Shown here in pieces: positions 7,138-12,931 of a DNA stretch of 12,931 nucleotides. The number at the start of each line of letters is the position of its first letter. Positions within the stretch are counted from its first letter, which is position 1. Position numbers and translations under genes: made by a program. Origin of the DNA: Candidatus Latescibacterota bacterium (lineage in GTDB: Bacteria > Latescibacterota > UBA2968 > GCA-2709665); NCBI GenBank assembly GCA_012271065.1, contig JAAXHE010000015.1, positions 1 through 12,931 of the forward strand, read 5' to 3'. The notes under the pieces were generated by a model. The model saw nothing but the letters and a program-made list of their open reading frames with translations, was not told the DNA's origin and did no database searches.

Positions 7138-8421
7138 CTATAAAAGCTGCTGATGTTGAAGCACGACCTTCCTGAACGCCGCCGCGAACTGATCGATGAC
7201 CCCGTCCGCGGCCTGGATATGCCCCGGATAGGACAACACCCGCCCGCGGATGGCTTCCGAAACCGGGAAATCTCCCTCGCGATAGCGGGGCAGAGGCACA
7301 TTTGCCGGTCCGTCGTGACCCGCTCCCCAGAGCCCGGGAAGATCCTTTGTATAGATGGACCGAAGATGTTCCATGTGGCCCACGCCCGGGCCGTTCAGGG
7401 ACGCGCCCTCGGCCCTCATAGCCGCCACGAACCGGGCCGCAGGCAATCCGCCCAGCGCTTCCGGCTCGTAGATGAACCTGATCCCTCCGTAGAGTTCCAC
7501 ACCCCTGGCTTTCCTGTAGTTGCAGACAGGCCGGATTCCCGGCAGTCCCTCGATCTTTCGAAACAGGGCCTCCCGGTTGGCTTCAAACCGGTCCATCCGT
7601 TCGGGAAGGTGCTCAAGGGAGACCAGGCCGATTGCCATGGCCAGCGGATGCGGCCGCCATTTCCATCCGAGAAGCTGCGGTTCCAGCTCGCGGTAAACCG
7701 GGTTCGTGAGCTCCTGCACCGCGCCCGGCCGGTGCAGGTGGCAGTAAATCAACGCGCGCTCGTACAACTCGCGGTCGTTCGTCGCCACGATGCCCGCCTC
7801 GCCGCCCGCTACCGGCTTGCCCCCTGGCGTGGAACCCTGCATACTGAAGCACGCGATATGCCCCAGATTGCCGATTTTCACCCCGTCCCACTCGCTGCCG
7901 TGCGCGTGAGCCGCGTCTTCCACGACCACCAGCCCGCGGTCATCAGCCAGGGCCAGCAGCCGGTCCATATCGCACACCCGGCCGCAGGAGTGAATCGGCG
8001 AGAGCACACGGGTCCTGTCCGTGATCCGCTGCGCCGCGTCGTCCGGGTCCATCAACAGCGTCTCCGGATCGATCTCGCAGAACACGGGTGTCGCACCCAT
8101 ATGCAGCGCGCCGGCGTAGCTGCCAATATAACCGACTGACGGTGTGATGAATTCATCGCCCGCGCCCAGGCCCGCCGCGAAGAATCCACTGGCGAGCGCG
8201 GTATGCCCGTGGCTGGTTGTGAGAACGTACTTGCAACCGATGTACTCCGCGAACCGTTCCTCGAATTCCTTCGGAACCCCCGATCCCGATCCGGAGAGAT
8301 AGCCCTCGTCGATCAGGGCGCAGACCGCGGCTTTTTCCGCCTCCACGGGTCGACGCCACTGCTCCCCGCTATCGGCCGTAATCGCTTTTTCGCCACCAAG
8401 AATCGCGAGGTCTCCAGTCAT
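7138..8421 (-). CDS. DegT/DnrJ/EryC1/StrS-family PLP aminotransferase
   Basis: Fold-type I PLP enzyme of 427 residues, slightly longer than the common 370-400. The substrate-entry segment is YLSGSGSGVPKEFEERFAEY (41-60). The cofactor phosphate loop region is SHGHTAL (70-76), the PLP-ring residue is Asp169 in EDAAHAHG (168-175), and the Schiff-base lysine is expected at Lys202 in GGKPVAGGEAG. Typical members read SFQxxK before the lysine; here SMQGSTPGGK carries about four extra residues (GSTP), yet the lysine-to-GEGG spacing is kept. Family members transaminate keto-sugars or, in some cases, dehydrate them. No nucleotide-sugar or polysaccharide genes surround it, so a cell-surface role is not supported by context. 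The ATG at 8421 has AAGGAG 7 nt upstream. It is preceded by a hairpin, so it may have its own promoter. Confidence 0.9.
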   Translation of the reverse strand: MTGDLAILGGEKAITADSGEQWRRPVEAEKAAVCALIDEGYLSGSGSGVPKEFEERFAEYIGCKYVLTTSHGHTALASGFFAAGLGAGDEFITPSVGYIGSYAGALHMGATPVFCEIDPETLLMDPDDAAQRITDRTRVLSPIHSCGRVCDMDRLLALADDRGLVVVEDAAHAHGSEWDGVKIGNLGHIACFSMQGSTPGGKPVAGGEAGIVATNDRELYERALIYCHLHRPGAVQELTNPVYRELEPQLLGWKWRPHPLAMAIGLVSLEHLPERMDRFEANREALFRKIEGLPGIRPVCNYRKARGVELYGGIRFIYEPEALGGLPAARFVAAMRAEGASLNGPGVGHMEHLRSIYTKDLPGLWGAGHDGPANVPLPRYREGDFPVSEAIRGRVLSYPGHIQAADGVIDQFAAAFRKVVLQHQQLL

Positions 8422-8449
8422 CTTCGATCTCCTTCTTCGCAGATTACAA

Positions 8450-8469
8450 GCCCCGCTCCGAAGCGGGGC
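8450..8469 (-). terminator. GC-rich stem-loop after the second PhyH gene
   Basis: GCCCCGCT and AGCGGGGC form a perfect 8-bp stem with a 4-nt loop, in the 95-nt gap between the PhyH stop (8517) and the aminotransferase start (8421). On the minus strand it is followed by TTGTAATCT, a poor T tract, so it may be a weak rho-independent terminator or an RNA-stability hairpin. It ends about 15 nt before the ribosome binding site of the next gene. Confidence 0.45.
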
Positions 8470-8516
8470 CCTTTCTCCACCGATGCGCCCGGACGACGTT
8501 TTCAGGCGACTATACG

Positions 8517-9365
8517 CTACGGCGCGACGGCCTCCTCGCCAACGTGTTCCCGGATCCAGCCCTTGAGCGGCACGTCCGCATCGGTAGGCGACGTATATCC
8601 CATCCCCCCGGTACTTTCGCCGAGCAACTGCCGCTGAACCGGATCACATCGCTCCATGCAATGGTCAACCGTCATATTGTCCCGGGGCCTGAGCCAGCGG
8701 TAACTGTACCCGTAGAACAGCACTTTCCGCGTCACGTCCGAATGATTCCTCCCGGCCGCGTGCCAGAGGCGGCGATCGAAGAATACCGCCGTGCCCGCCG
8801 CAGCCAGAACGGGGGTCATTTCGGGCGGGTCGGACGCGCCGTCGTCCGGAAAGTCCAGCCGGTCTTTCACGTGGCTTCCGGGAACAATATGGAAATTTCC
8901 GCGGTCCGGCTCCGTCGTATCGGTCAGAAAATAGGCGACCTTGAGGGAGACCCGCGGCCGGGGCGTGGCATCCAGTTCGATATTCAGGCGCCCGCTGTCC
9001 TGGTGCAGGCCCAGGCGACCACTATATCTCCGTTTGTCCGCCGGATCCGGCGGGGTGACGATCAGATGGGAGTGGTAAAGCTGGATATTCCACCCGAGAA
9101 TACCCCATACCTTGGGAAACGTGACCGGCCAGTCCAGCAATGCCAGAAACTCGTCGTCGAGCCCCACGAAGTCCGTCAAATTCATGCGTTCACCGGGACC
9201 CAGTCGGTTATCCGTAAGATAGGTCTCGTACACCCTGTCGACCACGCGGTTCAATGCGGAGACCCGCTCGGGCGGAATCGCATCTTCGATCATCAAGAAC
9301 CCGTCGCGCTCGAACTTCGACTTCTCCTCGATGGTGAGACGGTAATCCAGACTTTCGGTATCCAT
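8517..9365 (-). CDS. Second PhyH family Fe(II)/2-oxoglutarate oxygenase
   Basis: Putative dioxygenase of 282 residues. The iron ligands are His121 and Asp123 in LHQDSGR (120-126) and His202 in RLWHAAGRNHS (199-209). Arg213 in DVTRKVLFYGYSYRW (210-224) is the likely 2-oxoglutarate anchor. FERDGFLMIEDAIPPERV (18-35) is the family N-terminus, and GNFHIVPGSH (156-165) is the usual core strand. The frame is open to a GTG at 9371, but GGAGG at 9373-9377 is 7 nt from the ATG at 9365 and only 1 nt from the GTG, so the ATG is used here. It differs from the PhyH at 1465-2286 in nearly all loops, so the pair is not a recent duplication. The 264-nt gap upstream suggests it begins a new transcript. The substrate is unknown. 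Confidence 0.88.
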   Translation of the reverse strand: MDTESLDYRLTIEEKSKFERDGFLMIEDAIPPERVSALNRVVDRVYETYLTDNRLGPGERMNLTDFVGLDDEFLALLDWPVTFPKVWGILGWNIQLYHSHLIVTPPDPADKRRYSGRLGLHQDSGRLNIELDATPRPRVSLKVAYFLTDTTEPDRGNFHIVPGSHVKDRLDFPDDGASDPPEMTPVLAAAGTAVFFDRRLWHAAGRNHSDVTRKVLFYGYSYRWLRPRDNMTVDHCMERCDPVQRQLLGESTGGMGYTSPTDADVPLKGWIREHVGEEAVAP

Positions 9366-9629
9366 CGTCACTCCTCCCGGGAGCCTATGTCCGTCAGCCG
9401 GACGAAGCTACCCCAGACCGTTAACCTTGATTCGTCGTTTTTCGGGGACGTTAAATCGTATATGCGCAAGCTGATAAAGGCGATTAAACTGCGGATTACC
9501 AGGATACACCAGGTCACTGGCCGTGAACGGAAATATCATCCTTATGAACGACCTTAATACCCCGATTGGCGCCGGTCCCTTCTGTGTTTTTTGTGGCCGA
9601 TTTGACTGTAGTCTTTTTTCGAATTGAGA
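9366..9629. other. Non-coding gap between enolase-like and PhyH genes
   Basis: This gap is visibly richer in A and T than the genes around it, and no frame in it looks coding. It holds the GGAGG ribosome site of the PhyH gene and a small inverted repeat (GTCCG, 5-nt loop, CGGAC; 9389-9403) that could fold in the leader. The stretch around 9440-9500 is a reasonable place for a minus-strand promoter, but I could not find a convincing -35/-10 pair. Short T runs near 9587 and 9613 have no strong stem beside them. Confidence 0.45.
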
Positions 9630-10895
9630 TTACAGCGTGGACCCCAACCCCATGGCGTGGGGGTTGTCTATTCGATGCATCCCGTCCACGGGCTCGAAAA
9701 TACCCGCCAGGCGCGGCAGCCATTCGGCGTTGGCATCGGGCGTAAATTGAGGGGAGTTGATTTCCACGCCGTTGACCATGGGCACGTGCGCCGCGAAGAG
9801 CGCGGCGTGGATTGCCGCGAATCCGGGATTGGTCAGATCCTGAAGCGCGAGACGCATCCCGTTTTCCCTCGCCCACGCGGCTGCCAGAAGTGCGAAACTG
9901 TGTCCCTTGCAGGTCTTCAGGGCAAGACCGTTCCATCCCTGGCTCTTCGCTTCCGGTAACAATTCCAGGCTGGTGAGGCCCTCGTCCAGAAACACCGGCT
10001 TGAGCCGGGTCACCGCCCGCCAGTCCTGCGGATGCAGCAGGATATCCCGGCCCGTGGGCTGTTCCAGGTACCTCAGCGCCCGAAAGGCCTCGCTGTCCTC
10101 GGCCCTGAGCCGCTGCAGATAGTCAAGCACGCTTTCCGCATCCGGATTGGCTTCATTGCTGTCCGCCGTCAATGCGGGGTCGTCGACGCCGTGCCCGCGA
10201 AGGGCGCGGTACACCTCGACGGTCCTGGCCGCGTCGGCGGCGTTGTCCTTCCCCGGAATCTTCAGCTTGAAGCCGCGATACCCGTGATCCCTGATGACTT
10301 GAGCGAGATCTGTGCCCAGGTCGTCGGCGCTTCCCACGACCCACCAGGCACGCAGGCTCGGATTGGGAGAATGAAACAGACGCTGAATCGCCGCGCATGC
10401 GCCGCCGACCGAAAAGAGACCGTCCACGTCGGGGAACGGCGCGGCCCCGGCGTAGAAGCGGAATGCGGAGCGTCCGGTCGCGATGCCGACCGCGTCGTGG
10501 ATCGCGGCGTCGAACGGACTGGCGCACATCGCGCGGGCAAGGGCCGGAGGCGATGAAACACTTGCAACCGACTCGTGAAGCCGCAGGCCCAGGGTCAGCG
10601 GGTGCCCGGGCTCGCCGCCGCAGTGCGCGTACAGTCCACGCGCAACGTCCTCACAGAAACCGCGCAGTGCCGCATCACGAAACTCATGCGTCAGCGAAGC
10701 ATCCGGCCAGGCCCAGACGTCGCTGAGATAGATCGACCCCCTGCCCCTGCCTACGCGCCCGGCCGCGCGGACCGTGACCGCCGCACGGGCTTCGGTGAGC
10801 TCCGAAATCAGCCCGGAACTCAGGAGGAGCGGCGTTTTAAGTTTCCGGGGAATGAACGCTACATCGGCGTCGAGGACCTCAGTGTTCAAGTCCAT
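9630..10895 (-). CDS. Enolase-superfamily (mandelate racemase/muconate lactonizing) enzyme
   Basis: Protein of 421 residues with the enolase-superfamily plan of capping domain plus TIM barrel. The second barrel strand carries a KxK motif, FKLKIPG, with Lys210 and Lys212. Metal ligands are expected at Asp245 (TADSNEAN), Glu278 (YLEQPTG) and Asp304 (FLDEGL). Lys327 or Lys330 in LALKTCKGH is the candidate base on the opposite face, and LQDLTNPG (351-358) is near the barrel end. KxK plus an opposed Lys is the pattern of the muconate lactonizing subgroup (cycloisomerases, dipeptide epimerases, o-succinylbenzoate synthase) more than of sugar-acid dehydratases. The frame continues upstream of ATG 10895, but that part overlaps the dehydrogenase gene out of frame. 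The ribosome site is weak. It starts 43 nt after the Gfo/Idh gene and probably shares its transcript. Confidence 0.88.
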   Translation of the reverse strand: MDLNTEVLDADVAFIPRKLKTPLLLSSGLISELTEARAAVTVRAAGRVGRGRGSIYLSDVWAWPDASLTHEFRDAALRGFCEDVARGLYAHCGGEPGHPLTLGLRLHESVASVSSPPALARAMCASPFDAAIHDAVGIATGRSAFRFYAGAAPFPDVDGLFSVGGACAAIQRLFHSPNPSLRAWWVVGSADDLGTDLAQVIRDHGYRGFKLKIPGKDNAADAARTVEVYRALRGHGVDDPALTADSNEANPDAESVLDYLQRLRAEDSEAFRALRYLEQPTGRDILLHPQDWRAVTRLKPVFLDEGLTSLELLPEAKSQGWNGLALKTCKGHSFALLAAAWARENGMRLALQDLTNPGFAAIHAALFAAHVPMVNGVEINSPQFTPDANAEWLPRLAGIFEPVDGMHRIDNPHAMGLGSTL

Positions 10896-10938
10896 AGCAG
10901 ACCCGTGTCCTGTCCCGGGGCGGCGCGGGAGCCGTTCT

Positions 10939-11931
10939 TCAGTCGAATTCCGAGACCAGGACAGATTCGTTCCGCTCCGCGCTCTGCCTGGCCGCTTCGA
11001 TGACAGCCATCGTATGCCGCACCGACCGGCCGCTGGCATCGGGCGTCTTTCCCTTCAGGCAGCAGTCGGCGAACTCGCGAATCTGATTCTGCATCCCGTT
11101 TCCCGGCTCGCCGACGTCCACCTCCCTGCCGTTGAGCATCAGCCGCCCATGGGTGAACGACATCGATCCCAGGCTTCCCATGATATACTGGTCGTGCGAC
11201 CCGGAATGGCAGACGACGGACTGTGACAGCACGCTGACCGCGCCGTTGGCGTGGTTCATGACGGCCGTGTAGGAGTCCTTCTGTCCGCGGTAGCGCTCGG
11301 TACTCTCCGTTCCCTGGGCGAAGACCCTGACGACGGGCGAATCCATGTACCAGTGCAGGATATCGTACTCGTGCGGTCCGAAACAGTACAACACGCAGAT
11401 ACCCCCGGCCTCCAGATCCAGGTACCAGTGGGTATCCTGTCCCGGCGCGGGCGCGGGATTGAAGTTCCCCAGCCGCCGTCTGAGCAGGTGACCCACCTGT
11501 CCGATCACGCCATCGGCGATGAGCTGTTTCACTTTGCGGCTGACCGGATAGTAGCGCATGACCTGGCCGACCATCAGGACGCGATTCGCGCTTTCGCACG
11601 CAGCGATCATCCGGTCGCACTCTTCGAGCGTCAGCGCCATCGGCTTCTCCACCAGGACGTGTTTCCCGGCTTCCGCGGCGGCCACCACCTGCGCGCCGTG
11701 CTGGTTGTGGGGTGTGCACACGTGGACCGCTTCGACCTCCGGATCGTCCAGCATCGCATCCAGGTCGGTATACGCCCGGGCGCCGAATTCCGCCGCGGCC
11801 GCCTCCGCGGGATCCGCGAAGATATCCATCACGGCCGCCGTTCTGATGTTTTCGACCTCTGCGATCGCACGCATATGAGAATGCGCAATCCCGCCGGCGC
11901 CTACCATACCCACGGATAATACGTCGCCCAT
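10939..11931 (-). CDS. Gfo/Idh/MocA-family NAD(P)-dependent oxidoreductase
   Basis: Cytosolic dehydrogenase of 330 residues, typical of the family. The N-terminal Rossmann domain has MVGAGGIAHSH (9-19) for nucleotide binding and VCTPHNQH (71-78). The signature EKP is at 95-97, with Lys96 as the expected catalytic lysine. In the C-terminal domain GPHEYDILHWYM (185-196) gives the conserved His187 and Asp190. Family members oxidise or reduce sugars, inositols and related compounds; the exact substrate is not shown. The ATG at 11931 is chosen because AGGAGG lies 6 nt upstream. The same frame remains open much further upstream, but that part is the out-of-frame shadow of the preceding gene. It follows the GXGXG gene by 32 nt and precedes the enolase-type gene, so a joint catabolic role is likely. 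Confidence 0.92.
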   Translation of the reverse strand: MGDVLSVGMVGAGGIAHSHMRAIAEVENIRTAAVMDIFADPAEAAAAEFGARAYTDLDAMLDDPEVEAVHVCTPHNQHGAQVVAAAEAGKHVLVEKPMALTLEECDRMIAACESANRVLMVGQVMRYYPVSRKVKQLIADGVIGQVGHLLRRRLGNFNPAPAPGQDTHWYLDLEAGGICVLYCFGPHEYDILHWYMDSPVVRVFAQGTESTERYRGQKDSYTAVMNHANGAVSVLSQSVVCHSGSHDQYIMGSLGSMSFTHGRLMLNGREVDVGEPGNGMQNQIREFADCCLKGKTPDASGRSVRHTMAVIEAARQSAERNESVLVSEFD

Positions 11932-11963
11932 TTCATCCCTCCTGAAGTGCCCGCCAGCGACAC

Positions 11964-12821
11964 TCAAAGCACCATCTTCTTCTCCGCCGGTTCCAGGTTG
12001 TCGTAATTCCAGAGCTGCCTGCCCGCGACGACTTTCTTCAGGTTGCCCGCTCCGTCCGGGGCCTCGAGGCCGTACAGTCCCAGCTTGCGGTTCAGCCAGG
12101 CGACCTCGAGATCCGTCAATTCCGCGCGAACGGCGTCCACACCCAGCGATTTTATGCTCCCGCCGACGTAGATCGTGCCGTCGTACATCGAATCGCCGAG
12201 ATTTTCGTCGGCGTCTCCCAGGACGATCATCCGCCCGCGCTGCATCATGAATCCGGAGAGCATTCCCGTTCGCCCGGCCACCAGGATGGTTCCGCCCTTC
12301 ATGTTGATGCCGGTACGTCCCCCGACGTCTCCCTTGCAGACCAGGTCGCCGCCCCGCAGCGCGGCGCCGAATGAGGACCCCGCGTTCTTCTCCACGACCA
12401 CGGCGCCCGCCATCATGTTTTCCGCGCACGACCAGCCCACGCGCCCCCTGATCCTCACGTTCGGCCCGTCGATGAGACCCACGGCGAAATACCCCAGAGA
12501 CCCTTCGAAATCCAGTTTCAGCCGATTCAGAATTCCGGAACCGAGCGAGTGCTTGGCGTTCGGATTCCGTACCACGACGTGGCCGCAGCCGGCTTCCATC
12601 AGTTGCCTGATCTTCCGGTTCACTTCCCTGATCGACATGGGCGCCGCATCGAATTCCTCGCGCCTGCCGAAGTCCACCTTCAGCGATCCCGGGTACACCA
12701 GTTCCGCACCCTCTTCGGCACGAAAGAAGACGCGGTTCGTCCGATTCGCCAGCGGCTCGTCGTGCAGGCCCATCGCGTACGACCGGTGCGTCTTTTGGCG
12801 GTCCGAGTCTAGTTTCGCCAT
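11964..12821 (-). CDS. glxC: GXGXG beta-helix protein, GlxC/MgsB type (glutamate synthase domain 3-like)
   Basis: Protein of 285 residues made of the GXGXG right-handed beta-helix found at the C-terminus of glutamate synthase large subunits. In the stand-alone form it is GlxC, or subunit B of N-methylglutamate synthase. Regular glycine repeats run from about 118 to 222: GRVGWSCAENMMAGAVVV, GSSFGAALRGGDLVCKGDVG, GRTGINMKGGTILVAG, GRTGMLSGFMMQRGRMIVLG, then LGDSMYDGTIYVGG. The C-terminus LWNYDNLEPAEKKMVL is typical of the stand-alone proteins. Partner subunits are normally a class II glutaminase and an FMN-binding synthase; the helix is thought to be structural and to help channel ammonia. The glutaminase tail overlaps its start by 13 nt. 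The FMN subunit does not follow: the next gene is a Gfo/Idh dehydrogenase. Start ATG 12821 follows GGGAG. Confidence 0.85.
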   Translation of the reverse strand: MAKLDSDRQKTHRSYAMGLHDEPLANRTNRVFFRAEEGAELVYPGSLKVDFGRREEFDAAPMSIREVNRKIRQLMEAGCGHVVVRNPNAKHSLGSGILNRLKLDFEGSLGYFAVGLIDGPNVRIRGRVGWSCAENMMAGAVVVEKNAGSSFGAALRGGDLVCKGDVGGRTGINMKGGTILVAGRTGMLSGFMMQRGRMIVLGDADENLGDSMYDGTIYVGGSIKSLGVDAVRAELTDLEVAWLNRKLGLYGLEAPDGAGNLKKVVAGRQLWNYDNLEPAEKKMVL

Positions 12822-12931
12822 ACCCGCACTTCTCCCGCGTAAGGGTCCACGGTCTCGATTTCCTGAGGCATTACCTTCCTGATCGCCACCTCCTCGGAGG
12901 CGAGCAGGGTTTCCTCTTCCCCTTCGTAGAG
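12809..12931 (-). CDS. Class II glutamine amidotransferase, C-terminal end only (partial)
   Basis: The last 40 codons of a gene entering from the window edge. The frame is open from 12931 to a TAG at 12809 and reads LYEGEEETLLASEEVAIRKV, then PQEIETVDPYAGEVRVWRN with one Met between them. ASEEVAI is the pattern seen near the end of N-terminal-nucleophile glutaminase domains of the GlxB/MgsA and GltB type. The catalytic Cys would be far upstream, outside the window. The stop lies 13 nt inside the next gene, so the two are translationally coupled. Partner identity rests on this order (glutaminase then GXGXG), which matches glxBC and mgsAB clusters. Confidence 0.7.
   Translation of the reverse strand, partial: LYEGEEETLLASEEVAIRKVMPQEIETVDPYAGEVRVWRN

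Noticed and set aside
7153..8139. Plus-strand open frame of 328 codons
   Set aside because: Antisense to the DegT-family gene, whose PLP motifs are clear.
8544..9557. Plus-strand open frame of 337 codons
   Set aside because: Antisense to the second PhyH gene, with no domain or credible ribosome site.
9604..9620. GACT-gt-AGTC followed by six T as a plus-strand terminator
   Set aside because: A 4-bp stem with a 2-nt loop cannot form a useful hairpin, and no plus-strand gene ends here.
10896..11039. N-terminal extension of the enolase-type frame
   Set aside because: It overlaps the end of the dehydrogenase gene out of frame, and family homology begins at the ATG at 10895.
11932..12429. N-terminal extension of the Gfo/Idh frame
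   Set aside because: It is an out-of-frame reading of the GXGXG gene. The Rossmann motif and a strong ribosome site place the start at 11931.

Overview
The window is a GC-rich stretch of bacterial chromosome, probably from an uncultured lineage. It carries twelve recognisable protein genes, all on the minus strand, so the reading order is from high to low coordinate. No tRNA, rRNA, CRISPR array, insertion sequence, transporter or transcription regulator was seen. The gene mix (two phytanoyl-CoA-dioxygenase-like enzymes, a cupin, a Gfo/Idh dehydrogenase, an enolase-superfamily enzyme, a DegT aminotransferase, a creatininase-like hydrolase and a phosphotriesterase-like hydrolase) resembles that of metagenome-derived groups such as Poribacteria, Latescibacterota or Gemmatimonadota. 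That placement is an inference from gene content only.

Layout in transcription order. (1) 12931-10895: the tail of a class II glutamine amidotransferase overlaps by 13 nt a GXGXG beta-helix protein of the GlxC/MgsB type (relative of the glutamate synthase C-terminal domain). A Gfo/Idh/MocA dehydrogenase and then an enolase-superfamily enzyme with a KxK motif (9630-10895) follow. (2) 9366-9629 is a non-coding, AT-richer gap. (3) 8517-9365 is a phytanoyl-CoA-dioxygenase-like gene, followed by a hairpin. (4) 7138-8421 is a DegT/DnrJ/EryC1/StrS-type PLP enzyme, then 6275-7054 a DUF1445/D-glutamate-cyclase-like hydro-lyase that appears to start with TTG. (5) 5990-6274 is a gap filled by a degenerate inverted repeat. 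(6) 2323-5989 is a compact unit: creatininase-family hydrolase (GTG start), phosphotriesterase/lactonase-like enzyme, FGGY sugar kinase and cupin. It continues into a second phytanoyl-CoA-dioxygenase-like gene (1465-2286). (7) 150-1355 is pabB. The last 149 nt hold nothing I can support.

How the genes may work together. Most enzymes match steps of small-molecule catabolism: oxidation of a sugar or polyol (Gfo/Idh), lactone or ester hydrolysis (phosphotriesterase-like), amide or lactam hydrolysis (creatininase-like), an enolase-type proton abstraction, sugar phosphorylation (FGGY) and Fe/2-oxoglutarate hydroxylation. Spacing makes 5989-4279 (hydrolase, hydrolase, kinase) the best candidate for one co-regulated pathway. 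The substrate cannot be read from the sequence. pabB belongs to folate synthesis and looks like an unrelated neighbour.
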